The notes: generated by a model from the letters alone, not told the origin. A DNA stretch of 64,000 bases from Blautia parvula (GCF_020215665.1 NZ_CP084061.1:3890501-3954500), one strand, 5' to 3'. Shown: positions 36,008-45,608, counted from the stretch's first letter. Numbers and translations are program-made.

Positions 36008-37072
36008 CTAGTTATACTTTTGTTGAGCTTTGATTTCATCATAAATATCAATACTATCCTGGAATCTAGCATCCTCAGTAGACCCCATCACTACACAGAT
36101 GTATGTTTCTCCGTTAATAACTGCCGCAGATACTAGGCAAGCACCGGCCAGACTGCTGTTACCCGTCTTTAGACCGATCACCTCAGGGCGATACCATTGG
36201 CTGCTTGGATTGAGAAGTTCATTTGTATTATTGTAAGTAACCACTCTCCCATTCGCCCATCTTTCGGATGATGTATAGCTTGCCACAATTTCCGAAATGA
36301 TGGGATTATCCAAACATGCTTTTGCAATAAGGGCAAGATCATAGGCCGTAGTATACTGACCATCGGCGTCATATCCATCTGGCACTACAAAATTTGAATT
36401 CTCAGCCCCAAGCATCTGGGACTTTTCATTCACCTTATCCATGAACACATGAATGGATTGCTTATTCGTCAGGCTGTTATCTCCTGCAATTTTCTTTCCG
36501 GTATTCACAGCAAGCGTATACGCCGCGTCATTGCCGGAAGGAAGCATAAGGGCAATTAAGAGCTGTCTGACTGTCAGGGTATCGCCCTTAGTCAGCCACG
36601 CTCTTGATGAATCCCCGTGAATCATTCTAATTTCTGCACCTACAGTCAGTTCATCATTCGGTGAAAAGTAGTCAAGCACTGTCAATGCCGTAATCATCTT
36701 AGCAGTACTGGCGGGTGCAATTCTATGGGTACCGTTTTTCTGATATAGTACAGTGTTTGTAGCTGCACCCATTACAATGGCATTTTGGGCTGAAATATCC
36801 ACTGAAATAGAGTTATCTGCGTCGAGAATTGATGAAACCGTCCCGCTCTCTCCGCCGTCCATTTGTGAAAACTCTCCATTGTTTATCATACTTTCTTTAC
36901 CAGTGAATGGAGACCCTTTGCTGACACCTAATAGATTTCCTCCTCCAAAGACTGCAACTGTTATGATTATACAAAGTACTATACATACAGCGCTGTTATA
37001 AATACTTTTTCTCTTTTTTGCCTTCCATCTGTTTCCTTTATCGCAATTTACACTAATGTTTTGATGTACCAT
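36008..37072 (-). CDS. D-alanyl-D-alanine carboxypeptidase (PBP5-type)
   Basis: A 354-residue penicillin-binding D,D-carboxypeptidase of family S11 that trims pentapeptide stems of peptidoglycan outside the cell. The basic N-terminus and membrane anchor (about 26-48) are followed by a linker, then the active-site motifs S122-x-x-K125 (APASTAKM), S179-G-N181 (LPSGNDA) and K302-T-G (LKTGNSS). The C-terminal PBP5 beta domain is absent, as in VanY-like/DacA variants. Just upstream lies a decayed VanS-like kinase gene, so this was probably once part of a VanRS-regulated unit. A long inverted repeat precedes the SD. Confidence 0.9.
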   Translation of the reverse strand: MVHQNISVNCDKGNRWKAKKRKSIYNSAVCIVLCIIITVAVFGGGNLLGVSKGSPFTGKESMINNGEFSQMDGGESGTVSSILDADNSISVDISAQNAIVMGAATNTVLYQKNGTHRIAPASTAKMITALTVLDYFSPNDELTVGAEIRMIHGDSSRAWLTKGDTLTVRQLLIALMLPSGNDAAYTLAVNTGKKIAGDNSLTNKQSIHVFMDKVNEKSQMLGAENSNFVVPDGYDADGQYTTAYDLALIAKACLDNPIISEIVASYTSSERWANGRVVTYNNTNELLNPSSQWYRPEVIGLKTGNSSLAGACLVSAAVINGETYICVVMGSTEDARFQDSIDIYDEIKAQQKYN

Positions 37073-37102
37073 CGTTATCCTTAACTCCTTTCTGAAAGTA
37101 AA

Positions 37103-37146
37103 AAATCACTCTTCTTGATATATAGAATATCAGAATAGAGTGATTT
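37103..37146. repeat. Long inverted repeat before the carboxypeptidase gene
   Basis: AAATCACTCT (37103-37112) and AGAGTGATTT (37137-37146) form the outer arms, and TGATAT/ATATCA form inner arms of the same structure. It lies 31-74 bases before the ATG, so it could be a leader hairpin or a terminator of the former upstream gene. On the minus strand only a short T-run follows the stem. Confidence 0.5.
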
Positions 37147-37230
37147 ATGTTTTCGCTTTCCTTTATGGATAACATATGATTTTGTACGAAATTTCTTACG
37201 ATTTTCCTACGAGCACCAATGATACCTCAA

Positions 37231-37435
37231 AAACAGGTATGACCACCGTACTTTGGGCGGTAATTTGCCGTAATGAAGTTACTCAGTCCGGCTCCGCCTG
37301 CAGCTGCTTCGCTTAATACAACCAGGCCATAAAACTGCTCAAATATTCTCTCTAATCGTTACTGAGGAATCGTACCTCCTTCGTTCATGACCTTGATTAG
37401 CGCATGATCATCTATTTTTTCTACAGCTACCTTAA
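37231..37435 (-). pseudogene. Remnant of a VanS-like histidine kinase (C-terminal part)
   Basis: The minus strand reads in one frame ALIKVMNEGGTIPQ, a stop, then RLERIFEQFYGL, GGAGL and KYGGHT. This matches the ATPase end of VanS-type kinases (NEGG-IP, F box, G box, C-terminal HGG) with the intervening residues degraded. In-frame stops and loss of the conserved GLA residues show decay. It lies directly upstream of the D,D-carboxypeptidase, the order known from VanRS-carboxypeptidase units. No cognate regulator gene remains. Confidence 0.6.
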
Positions 37436-37439
37436 AGCT

Positions 37440-38244
37440 TGTATCTGTACTACAAGTAGCTCATCGTTCGTGTACCAAAATACTGTCACATTATCAGACC
37501 ATCTATACGTTCTTTATCATGTGCCGCAGCGTGAAGTAGCACATCCAAATCGTTTCCCTTGCTCAGACCGGCATAACCAGAATACCAGGCATTTCCGGCA
37601 GCCTGTGGATATCAATTTCCATGCCCCGCTTTTCACAATATCCATTTATTATAAGTACAGTCCGATGTCGCCTGGGTAATAAAAGACGCAGATTCGTAAG
37701 GCGACCTTTGAAGTGATCATACCAGAGGAACATTGTAACCGTTGTATGGTGGAGTATCTTCCAGGGATGGAAAAACAACTTAACTGTAAAAAACCAATGC
37801 TAAGCTTCCCGATTATGTATTATTGTTTTTATATCGTTGGTGTCACAGTAATTATATTTTTACAAAATTTCTTTCATAATAGATATTTTGTTTATAACAC
37901 AGATACAATTATTAGAAAAATACTTATATGACATTTTGACCCCAGCATCTTATAAATAGCATACAGATTTTTCCAGTCTTTTCATGCAGTTTTTTAGCTT
38001 TTTATTTCATGTTTGAATAATAATAATACATTGATGTAAGTATATAAGTATGGACACCAAAAGTTTATCAGGCTTATAATCTATATCATACTAAAACGTA
38101 GGCGATATTTCTGCTAAATAGTTCAAATATTGCCAGTGTTATAGTAAAATTAAATTTTAGAACCTTTAGGAAACACGGTATGGCTTAATGCTCTACACTA
38201 TCAGAGAAAGGCAGCCTATATAATCTAAGGAGGATTCATATGAC
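37440..38244. other. Long AT-rich intergenic region before the M20 gene
   Basis: About 800 bases. The first 300 may hold more eroded coding sequence on the minus strand (short runs such as GNDLDVLLHAAAHDKERIDGLIM) but no family is recognised. From 37790 to 38230 the sequence is very AT-rich and contains no convincing gene. The M20 promoter must lie in its right part, but no clear -35/-10 pair was identified. Confidence 0.4.
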
Positions 38245-39438
38245 ATGGGCGTTCAAGCAGAGTTAATGATTCAAGCAGCAGAACAATTAAAATCAGAGAT
38301 TATTGCCTATCGAAGGGCATTGCACCAACAGCCAGAGGTTGGCGCCTATCTGCCGAATACGAAAGAATTTGTGAAAAAGGCCCTGTCTGAAATGGGGTAT
38401 GCGCCGATTGAAATTTGCGAAAGCGGAATTGTCGCCACGATTACCGGAAAGAATACCGGAAGTTGTATTTTGTTGCGTGCCGATATGGATGCCCTGGCAA
38501 TAAAAGAACAGACAGATTTACCATTTCGCTCAGAAAACGGCAAGATGCATGCATGCGGCCACGATATGCACACCTCAATGTTGCTCGGAGCTGCCAGACT
38601 GCTCAAAACATATCAATCCGAACTCAAGGGAACTGTTAAATTGGTGTTCCAACCGGATGAGGAAGGCTTTACCGGCGCAAAGGCCATGCTTGACGCAGGC
38701 ATTTTAAAATCCCCTGCCCCGCAGGCAGGATTAGCGCTTCATGTTCACTCCGGCACACGCTCCGGCCTTGTACTGTGTGGCAAGGGTACAATTATGGCAG
38801 GCTGCACACTGTTCCGGATTTCTGTGCAGGGTACGGGCTGCCACGGCGCGATGCCGGAGACGGGAGTTGACCCCATCAATATTGCCGCCCATATCTATCT
38901 TGCGCTCCAAGAGATTACAGCCAGAGAGATCACTGCAAAGAGCCCGGCGGTCGTCACCGTAGGGAAATTTTGTGGCGGACACGCACCTAATATCATCCCT
39001 CAGGAGGTGGTGATTGAGGGCACAATCCGCACTTTTAACCGCGACCTCTCCGCCCAGATTCTACGCAGGCTAGATGAAATCTCCCGGGCAACTGCCCAGG
39101 CTTTCCGTGGTAGCGCCATAGTGGAAGAACTGGCATCGGCCCCACCGCTGCACAATGACTGCAAACTCGTCGACCAGATGACCGACTATGTGAAAGAACT
39201 GTTCGGAGAGCAGTCCGTCTATCTGATGGAGGAAGGCGGCATGGGCTCAGAGGATTTCGCTTCCTATACCTATGAACTGCCTTGTGCCTACCTAATGCTT
39301 GGTGCGGGAACACCGGACGAAACCCCTCTTTATGGCAAGCCAATGCACAATGAGGAAGTAATATTCAATGAAGATATTCTGACAAAGGGCACCGCCATTC
39401 ATGCATATTGCGCGTTAAGGTGGCTATGTGGCGAGTAA
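38245..39438 (+). CDS. M20 family amidohydrolase (N-acyl amino acid / hippurate hydrolase type)
   Basis: A 397-residue metallopeptidase-family M20D amidohydrolase. It starts with RRALHQQPEVG, and metal ligands are visible in ACGHDMH (C104, H106), PDEEG and HVHSG, with PMHNEE near the C-terminus. A dimerisation domain sits in the middle (GCHGAMPE). Such enzymes hydrolyse N-acyl amino acids; the substrate is not known. The ATG at 38245 follows AAGGAGG by 11 bases. A closer ATG six bases after the SD opens only an eight-codon frame (MTWAFKQS) that overlaps the gene start. It is a single gene and one of few on the plus strand. Confidence 0.9.
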   Translation: MGVQAELMIQAAEQLKSEIIAYRRALHQQPEVGAYLPNTKEFVKKALSEMGYAPIEICESGIVATITGKNTGSCILLRADMDALAIKEQTDLPFRSENGKMHACGHDMHTSMLLGAARLLKTYQSELKGTVKLVFQPDEEGFTGAKAMLDAGILKSPAPQAGLALHVHSGTRSGLVLCGKGTIMAGCTLFRISVQGTGCHGAMPETGVDPINIAAHIYLALQEITAREITAKSPAVVTVGKFCGGHAPNIIPQEVVIEGTIRTFNRDLSAQILRRLDEISRATAQAFRGSAIVEELASAPPLHNDCKLVDQMTDYVKELFGEQSVYLMEEGGMGSEDFASYTYELPCAYLMLGAGTPDETPLYGKPMHNEEVIFNEDILTKGTAIHAYCALRWLCGE

Positions 39439-39892
39439 TTGAATAACATGATAAAGGGCTGACGTGAAGGTTAAGAAGGGCAAGGGTTCCTGCCTCGCAT
39501 CTGCAGCAATCTGCGTCTCATTGATCACTTCCGATAACATGTAATCGTGTCTCCCACTTGGATTTCATATTTTGAAGTGAAACGATCAGGCTAGATTGTT
39601 GCCGATAAAAATCTATCCTGCCACAAATATCTCTCAAGGGGAGAAACCACATACTGAAAGAAACCTTCCATTTTGTAATCCGTCTTGTAGCTCATTTTGA
39701 GTATGTATACAACCGCATGCAGAACACTGTTGTGCTACTGGTATACTCCGCCCCTCATAATACGTTTGCTGATTACGCACTCAGCACAGTCCATCATTTC
39801 CTTGCCCTGTTTTGTATTGTACTCAATCAAGTAAACGACCTTGTGCAGATATAGGAATTATAGGCAATCTATCATATCTCCACTTATATTAT
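39439..39892. other. Intergenic region between M20 and IbrB-like genes
   Basis: About 450 bases between convergent genes. No intact gene is seen. A minus-strand stretch at about 39740-39850 reads HKVVYLIEYNTKQGKEMMD without a stop and looks like a coding fragment of unknown origin. No strong terminator hairpin was recognised. Confidence 0.4.
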
Positions 39893-40426
39893 TTACCCTT
39901 TTTCCGTTTCTTCCTCCACAGGACGCCATGCCTCACCAAAGTTTACATCCTTAAATAACGAGGCAAGACCTGTGATCTGCTTGAGACGCAATACCTCATC
40001 CCTATCCATTCCCAAATGTTTTGAGATCCATGCATCTGAACGTCCAAGCTCATGTAGTTCTTTTACAATGTTACTCATCAGATCCACATCGTGAGACCCC
40101 CGTGCCCTGTTGTGACGCACGGTACTGGCTATACGTTTGTCAAGTGGTTTCTTGATAATAGAGACCGGTAACAATCCTTGTTCTCTTTCATAGATATCCG
40201 GATGGTCCATCATTACTTGGTACCGATGGAAACCATCAACAATTAAATAAACATCCTGTGATTTTGAATAGTAACAAACCACCGGCATCGTATATCCATC
40301 TTCCTTAATACTTTCGTATAACAGCTTCATTTCAGGTGGTGGTACTTTATTCGGGTTATAGTCATTGGGCCGTACCTTTTCTATAGGAACAGCGATTACA
40401 TCATAAACTGGGCTTCTATACTTCAT
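39893..40426 (-). CDS. ibrB: IbrB-like ParB/Srx-fold protein
   Basis: A 177-residue protein with a ParB N-terminal-like domain: IEKVRPNDYNPNKVPP, then IKEDGYTMPVVC and the phosphate-binding region DGFHRYQVM, which resembles the ParB/sulfiredoxin GxxR box. A C-terminal helix-turn-helix-like part (SDAWISKHLGMDRDEVLRLKQITG) follows. It matches IbrB of the IbrA/IbrB pair first known from E. coli. Its ATG overlaps the ibrA stop by 11 bases, so the two are coupled. The molecular function is not established; a nucleotide-dependent role with the PAPS-reductase-like partner is an inference. Confidence 0.75.
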   Translation of the reverse strand: MKYRSPVYDVIAVPIEKVRPNDYNPNKVPPPEMKLLYESIKEDGYTMPVVCYYSKSQDVYLIVDGFHRYQVMMDHPDIYEREQGLLPVSIIKKPLDKRIASTVRHNRARGSHDVDLMSNIVKELHELGRSDAWISKHLGMDRDEVLRLKQITGLASLFKDVNFGEAWRPVEEETEKG

Positions 40427-41747
40427 AATTCAATTCCTCTATGCTTTTGTATTTACAACGTATGGCATCCAACCGTTTCTGTTGCTGTCGTGTCATCCCG
40501 AACCCCATGAAACGGCAGATATGATCATTTTTCAAAATACAATAACACATCCGTTTCCAACTGGGGATATCCCTTGTGGATTTGATATCGTCCGTATCGT
40601 CTGGTATTTTCCCTTCAAATATAATCCGTGATTTTTTATTCAATGTATAATTTGAAACGCCATTTCGTCTTATGTGATATCCATGTTCAAGCAGGTCCTG
40701 AATCACGACTTCATCCAAACCTCCTCCGGTCTCATGCCAGAACTGGATAGATGTATTAAATTTTTTTATGTAGTTATTTCGCAGTCTTTTTGGTAATGTA
40801 TCCAAAAGAAATATTGTGTAAGTTTTCCACGTATGCCCCTCCGGCAAGAAAATATTCCGGTAACCCATTGCTTTCGTCTTTCCATAAATTGCAGCAAAAT
40901 TCGCCCCCTGTACACGACCAACAAGCTTACTCCAAATCTCCGGGTCTATGACACGGTATAGATTCAGAGCGTCCTTAGCATAGTCATTGAACGGAGAAGC
41001 CACACGCATTTGTGACGGTTTGAGACCTGCCATATAATAAAGATCATATAGATGGTTATAATCATAATTAAATAAATAATTGGCATGCCACACATCATTG
41101 ATTGTCCAATCATATAAAGGTGAGGCACACCAGACATCTTTAAATTGTTTGCTGATCCAGCAGGTATCTTTGTACCCATATTTTTTATTCAAAAATCCAC
41201 TATACCGCTGTAAGGACTCATCAGCCCGCATCCCCAGCAGGCAAACAGTTTTCCCGCCATTATGGACCTTTCTGTACCATCGTCCAAACTGTTTTGCCAA
41301 ATCCTCCTGATGCATTCGGTAGCGATAGGTTGTTATCCTGTTATTTTCCAGATTAATAACGTATTCTTTTTTGGGCATCTCCCGTACCCAGATATCCTTT
41401 TTTGTATCATCCCAAGGATACCAATACATCTCATAACTGCTTAGCGCTGTTCTGGTTGCCATAGGCAGACACACCCAGAAAGGCTCCACTTGGTCTTTTA
41501 TCCGTTCAAAGGTGCGATCTACATACTCTGTCGTCATAGAATACTGCGCCTCAAAATCCTGATGAAATACACCAAGGGTTCTTTCAGGATAATGCTGATC
41601 TCGATAGTCCAGGGCCAGATTGAGCAGCAAACCGCTATCCTTGCCTCCAGAAAAGGAAATATAGATATTATCAAATTCTTCAAAAAGAAAATGCATTCGA
41701 TCTAAAAACGCATCGTAAACATTCAGATGTAAATACTCTTTTTTCAA
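40416..41747 (-). CDS. ibrA: IbrA-like PAPS-reductase-family protein (DUF3440)
   Basis: A protein of about 443 residues with a PP-loop ATP pyrophosphatase motif SFSGGKDSGL (residues 31-40), as in PAPS reductases and DndC. A middle part with WTINDVWHANYLFNYDYNHLYDLYYMAG and the DUF3440-like C-terminal region follow. The cysteine of true PAPS reductases is not evident at the C-terminus, so reduction of PAPS is unlikely; activation of a nucleic acid or small substrate is more plausible. The longest frame starts at 41861, but AGAGGTG five bases before a TTG at 41747 marks the likely start. It is coupled to the IbrB-like gene and divergent from the tandem-GntR gene. Confidence 0.78.
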   Translation of the reverse strand: MKKEYLHLNVYDAFLDRMHFLFEEFDNIYISFSGGKDSGLLLNLALDYRDQHYPERTLGVFHQDFEAQYSMTTEYVDRTFERIKDQVEPFWVCLPMATRTALSSYEMYWYPWDDTKKDIWVREMPKKEYVINLENNRITTYRYRMHQEDLAKQFGRWYRKVHNGGKTVCLLGMRADESLQRYSGFLNKKYGYKDTCWISKQFKDVWCASPLYDWTINDVWHANYLFNYDYNHLYDLYYMAGLKPSQMRVASPFNDYAKDALNLYRVIDPEIWSKLVGRVQGANFAAIYGKTKAMGYRNIFLPEGHTWKTYTIFLLDTLPKRLRNNYIKKFNTSIQFWHETGGGLDEVVIQDLLEHGYHIRRNGVSNYTLNKKSRIIFEGKIPDDTDDIKSTRDIPSWKRMCYCILKNDHICRFMGFGMTRQQQKRLDAIRCKYKSIEELNYEV

Positions 41748-42271
41748 AAAAGCACCTCTCTTTTGTTCATTCCGACTAAATGCCTTTCTCCAACCCCAAA
41801 AGGGACTGATTAGTGTGACAGTGATGGGGTAAATACGCTGATAAACAGCATGGCAATCCAAAAGCCCTGATCGCTATTGCCACCTATCTGGGGAATAGAA
41901 ACAGATCACACTCTTCCCATTATCACCAAATGGTTACAGTTTAGGTAGTAGGTGCCGCCTGTAGTTCTCCATCCGCATTTAGCATGACACCACTGCAGAA
42001 GTTCTGAAAGAGGAACAAATCCTTCCACCATTCTGCTCATCTATGCAAATAGGATGTCTTAAAATTTTGGCCCTTTGAGCCGTACCTCCAATTACATGTT
42101 TACTGGCAGTTCATTTTCATTTTATCATTTTGCCCTATAATACTCAAGAAAAAAATGCAGTGGCAGCCCATAGATTATTATCCTTTATTCAAGTTTCATT
42201 GCCACGGTTCATGATTTAGTAGTATAATGGATAAAATATGCATTTGTGCATTTTAAGAAAGGTACTATATT
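41748..42271. other. Divergent intergenic region ibrA / tandem-GntR gene
   Basis: About 520 bases separate two divergent genes. They should contain both promoters and possibly GntR operators. A minus-strand stretch near 41930-42080 (frame with MVEGFVPLSELLQWCHAKCG) looks coding-like but has no start or family. AT-rich sequence just before 42272 includes TAGTATAATGG, a possible -10 region for the GntR gene. Confidence 0.4.
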
Positions 42272-43722
42272 ATGAAACCACCGAAAACTCGATTTTCTTA
42301 TGTATATGAGGATCTAAAAAGACGCATTGTCTCCGGACAGTTACAGCCTGGCAGCAAACTCCCCTCCTCCAGAAATTTATGTAAAGAATATAATGTTGGG
42401 ATTGCAACCATTAAACGGGTACTGGATACCTTGAAGTCTGAAAGATTGATTGATATTCAGATGCGTCAGACTCCTGTAGTCCTTTCGCAAAACTTGAAAA
42501 GTCCTGATGGCTTTACTATTTTTGAGCAGCGGGATTCAATCCTGCAGGTATATGAAACTTATGGACGGCTATTGCCTTATTTGCTTGTATCCGCTGCACA
42601 TTCCCGTCCAATGGATACTATGCCTCATTATCGGCAGGCTCAAAAAGCAGCTCAGCAGGGAATTACTCCCGAGAGCTGGAAAGCTTTGATTGCTTTGACA
42701 CGAGACATTTTGAGTGCCAGCCATAACCCTCTGTTATGCGATCTACACACAGCCTTTGAGCTTCAGGGAAATTTTTCCTATTTTTTAGAGATATGTGCCC
42801 TCTCCCTTGACATAATGCCCCAAAAGCCTTCCTTTGAACCCAAAGCTATCATGGAGGTACTGTCAGAAAGTAATCCGGTTGAACAGTATTATCATTTACA
42901 AGCACTCTATCAAGACATGTATGACATTATCTTAGAAACTTTCACCCAATTTCAGACAGTATTCCTCAGTTTTCCCCACAAGTGCCGGCTACATTTGAAT
43001 GGAATCCACTGAGGGGGAAAGATTACTATTATACCCGCATTGTCCATGACTTGACCAAAAAAATAGGAACAGGCATCTATGCTGCGGGATCTTATTTACC
43101 CTATGAAGCCCAACTGGCGAAGCAGTATGGTGTATCTGCCTATACGATTAGAAAGGCATTAGACTTGATGGAACGCAGAGGTTACACAAAGACACAAAAC
43201 GGCAAGGGTACTATAGTTCTGACTCCCGATCAACTTAACACAGAACAAGCCCTACAAGATTTAACTACGAAACAGGATGCCCTTGTATATCTTCATGCAC
43301 TGCAGCTCATGGTACTGTTAGCACACCCGGTGGCCGCCTGTACTGCACCGCAATTTAGTGAGGATGATTTAGAACAATTGGCTGCGCATCTAAATAAACC
43401 CGGGATTGCCCTCACTAATTTATTTCAAATGATTTTAGAGCGGCTGTCATTAAAACCATTACAAGTAATATGGACTGAAACCAGCCGTATTACAGAATGG
43501 GGATTTTATTTTGCATTTTACTCCCAAGGAGTCGGAGTGATTGAGCAGCTCAATGATATCACCCGGAGAGCATATCGCAGTCTGCGCACTGGTGATAACA
43601 CAGAATTTGCCGAAAGCTTAGCCGACTCTTACCGTCTGATTTTAACTTCAGTTCAAACGTATATGGTAGAGAAATACAATTTTATCGAGGCCTTATCTGT
43701 TCAGGTTCCAATTAGTTTTTAA
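42272..43722 (+). pseudogene. Frameshifted tandem-GntR regulator
   Basis: Two overlapping frames, 42272-43012 and 42982-43722, together equal one tandem-GntR protein like that at 57587-59050. The first has a GntR winged helix (QLQPGSKLPSSRNLCKEYNV) and a helical domain. The second has a further GntR winged helix (SYLPYEAQLAKQYGVSAYTI) and its own helical domain. The second frame stays open upstream and reads ISDSIPQFSPQVPATFEWNP, matching LSDTTPK and SWNPMRG of the paralogue. Continuity needs one extra base in the TTT at 42950-42952. It is either a recent frameshift or a sequencing error. If intact, it would be a DNA-binding regulator divergent from ibrA. Confidence 0.75.
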
Positions 43723-43927
43723 CCATTCATCAACTGCCATAATACAGACAATGATTTAACTGTCAATATAAAAAACAAAAGCGCAGCCCTTAAGTGTCTA
43801 TATAACGCTCCAGCATGAATTCCTCTTCAACCTGATATGATGCACATCCGTACAGCACTGGCAGACATACCACCAGTAGAGGTCAGAAATTGTGTTATAC
43901 GGTTCCAGATAAAAATCACCATCGTTA

Positions 43928-43954
43928 CTACGCCACCGAAAATCCGTGGCGTAG
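43928..43954 (+). terminator. Hairpin after the tandem-GntR gene
   Basis: CTACGCCAC pairs perfectly with GTGGCGTAG around a nine-base loop, then TTTCTAAAATATTT on the plus strand. It lies about 205 bases past the stop of the tandem-GntR gene, and the intervening sequence holds no gene. The U-run is interrupted, so this is a moderate terminator call. Confidence 0.5.
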
Positions 43955-44039
43955 TTTCTAAAATATTTAACTATTAGGAGAGAATCCCGATTACCTACAA
44001 CATTGATTCATATGTCAAAGTTATGGCATATCCAAATTA

Positions 44040-44588
44040 TCATTTTTTCTTTCGGAGTTTTAAATCGATATTTTTCGTTGCCGCTACATCCTTAAGCAAT
44101 CTGGCTATATAAGCACTCTTTTCTTTGAGCGTCAGCATTTCTATATCAGAATTATGCTCGATTTCCCAGAGCACCGCTTGAAGCTCTTGCAATTCCAAAA
44201 GATTTACCGCAATACAAAAAAGTGTCTTTTTACGTCCATCATTATAGTTGGACAGAAAAATATCCAGTATTTTCACCTTTTCTATCTGCTCCGCATTATA
44301 GGCTTCCACCCCAGAATGCCGGGCCTTCTCCAAATCAGCCTTTCGTCGGCGGTGTGTTATAAAGGAATCAAAATCGTCAATATGATCGTATTTTTCGCAA
44401 GGGTGTTCACTGCATTGGAAACAGTATTGAACACTGCCGTGCTCCATGCTGCATCTTGCGATTTTGCACGATTGATTTCCCTCACCGCCACCGCAGCCAG
44501 GGCAGTTTTTATTCAAAAACATGGGACAAAGCCCACAATTCAAACCGCAGAGGGAAAATAATTGATTTTGCCGGTTAAATCCTTTCAT
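44040..44588 (-). CDS. DUF3795 cysteine-rich protein
   Basis: A 182-residue protein with an N-terminal DUF3795 cysteine cluster: LCGLNCGLCPMF, NCPGCGGG, CKIARCSM and YCFQCSEHPC. It is followed by a helical C-terminal part with a charged tail. The cysteine spacing suggests metal or iron-sulfur binding. The function of the family is unknown. A second, shorter DUF3795 gene lies at 46740-47072. It is the first of a row of small minus-strand genes. Confidence 0.8.
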   Translation of the reverse strand: MKGFNRQNQLFSLCGLNCGLCPMFLNKNCPGCGGGEGNQSCKIARCSMEHGSVQYCFQCSEHPCEKYDHIDDFDSFITHRRRKADLEKARHSGVEAYNAEQIEKVKILDIFLSNYNDGRKKTLFCIAVNLLELQELQAVLWEIEHNSDIEMLTLKEKSAYIARLLKDVAATKNIDLKLRKKK

Positions 44589-44663
44589 GGAACCTACTTA
44601 ATCAACCTACCTGTAAACGATCAAGATAGGTTCTGATAATACTCGATCCAACAATTATAAAAC

Positions 44664-45079
44664 TTAAAACTCATATCTCGTCCCATGCGAGAGCAACAAG
44701 CCATCTGTTAATTCCACACGCAGAATGATAGTGTTCTCATCGTCAAAATCAGTATGGCCGTTATCAATCCATTCAGCAAAGACCTTTTTCAGCTTTTCAG
44801 CAATCACACAATTCTCTTTTTTCCCGAAATAACCCAGACTGATGCTGTTCCCGTGCGCTGTAAACCACTCGCCGGCGATTGCAACAACAGGGTTTTCTTT
44901 TATATGTTTCATTATATTTGAGAGTGCATGGGTAATGACATAAAATGCCCCATTTTCGTAATAAGCATTTACATATCGCACATAAGGCGCCGCATTTCTG
45001 TTGTTGCTAATGATATAATCTTGTCTTTTCCGAAACGCTCAATCATGAACTTTTCTGCTTCTTGACTAAATTCTTTCAT
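44664..45079 (-). pseudogene. Frameshifted pyridoxamine 5'-phosphate oxidase-like gene
   Basis: From the ATG at 45079 (AAGGAG nine bases upstream) the frame reads MKEFSQEAEKFMIERFGKD and ATTE. Then it shifts: the second frame supplies NAAPYVRYVNAYYENG and continues to HGTRYEF at 44664. The span is one base short of a multiple of three; an extra base in the TTT at 44995-44997 restores one 138-residue protein. The restored sequence matches small flavin-binding split-barrel proteins (KENPVVAIAGEWFTAHG). As sequenced only the C-terminal 105 residues form a frame, starting at a codon without an SD. Real decay and homopolymer error are both possible. Confidence 0.75.
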
Positions 45080-45152
45080 TAAATTATTCTCCTTTTAAAA
45101 TACACTTTTCAACTCTGATCAAATTCCAGATAAACTGGAAGCTATTTTGTTA

Positions 45153-45554
45153 TCAAAAATGTTTCAGTACCATTGCTGAGTAATTATCATATTGCTGAAA
45201 CCCATATCGTTCATAAAACGCAATCATCTTAGGATCAGACGGCATAATTTTGACATAAAGGAAGTTTTCAAAGCAACTCATAATCCTTTTCATCAATTCA
45301 TCGCCAATATGATGCCCCTGATATGCAGGGTCTACCAGAAGATAATGTAGAAATGCAACTGTTTCGCGGTCATCAAGTGCCCGTACCAGTCCAATCAGTT
45401 TGTTATCATCCCATGCTGAAATTACATGTGAAGAATTTCGCATCGCCCGAACAAGTTTATCCGGGTAATTCCCGGACTCCCATCCCACGGACAAAAACAG
45501 TCTTTGCAGTTCTTTCTCTGTAAAAATATAGGTGTCTTTATACTCAATTTTCAT
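45153..45554 (-). CDS. GNAT family N-acetyltransferase
   Basis: A GNAT enzyme of about 133 residues. Acetyl-CoA binding is shown by LLVDPAYQGHHIGDELM (motif A, Q/H-x-x-x-G variant), and the last strand has YERYGFQQY. It belongs to the short GNAT group close to YjdJ/YitI-like proteins. The substrate is unknown. The ATG at 45554 follows GAGAG by about eight bases; an in-frame TTG at 45569 is an alternative. It lies in a run of small single-domain genes. Confidence 0.82.
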   Translation of the reverse strand: MKIEYKDTYIFTEKELQRLFLSVGWESGNYPDKLVRAMRNSSHVISAWDDNKLIGLVRALDDRETVAFLHYLLVDPAYQGHHIGDELMKRIMSCFENFLYVKIMPSDPKMIAFYERYGFQQYDNYSAMVLKHF

Positions 45555-45608
45555 ACCATAATCTCTCAAAATTTCCTATTTATTTTTCTGCTACTCCTTG
45601 ACCAAGTT

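Noticed and set aside
37563-37778. 71-codon minus-strand frame before the decayed kinase
   Set aside because: No SD and no family; could be eroded coding sequence but cannot be supported as a gene.
40416-41747. True PAPS reductase for assimilatory sulfate reduction
   Set aside because: No sulfate assimilation genes nearby, the protein is too long and is paired with a ParB-like protein as in IbrA/IbrB.
42950-42985. Programmed -1 ribosomal frameshifting in the tandem-GntR gene
   Set aside because: Neither CAATTTC nor TTTTCCC fits the slippery heptamer rule with both tRNAs re-pairing, and the paralogue is a simple fused frame; an indel is the simpler explanation.
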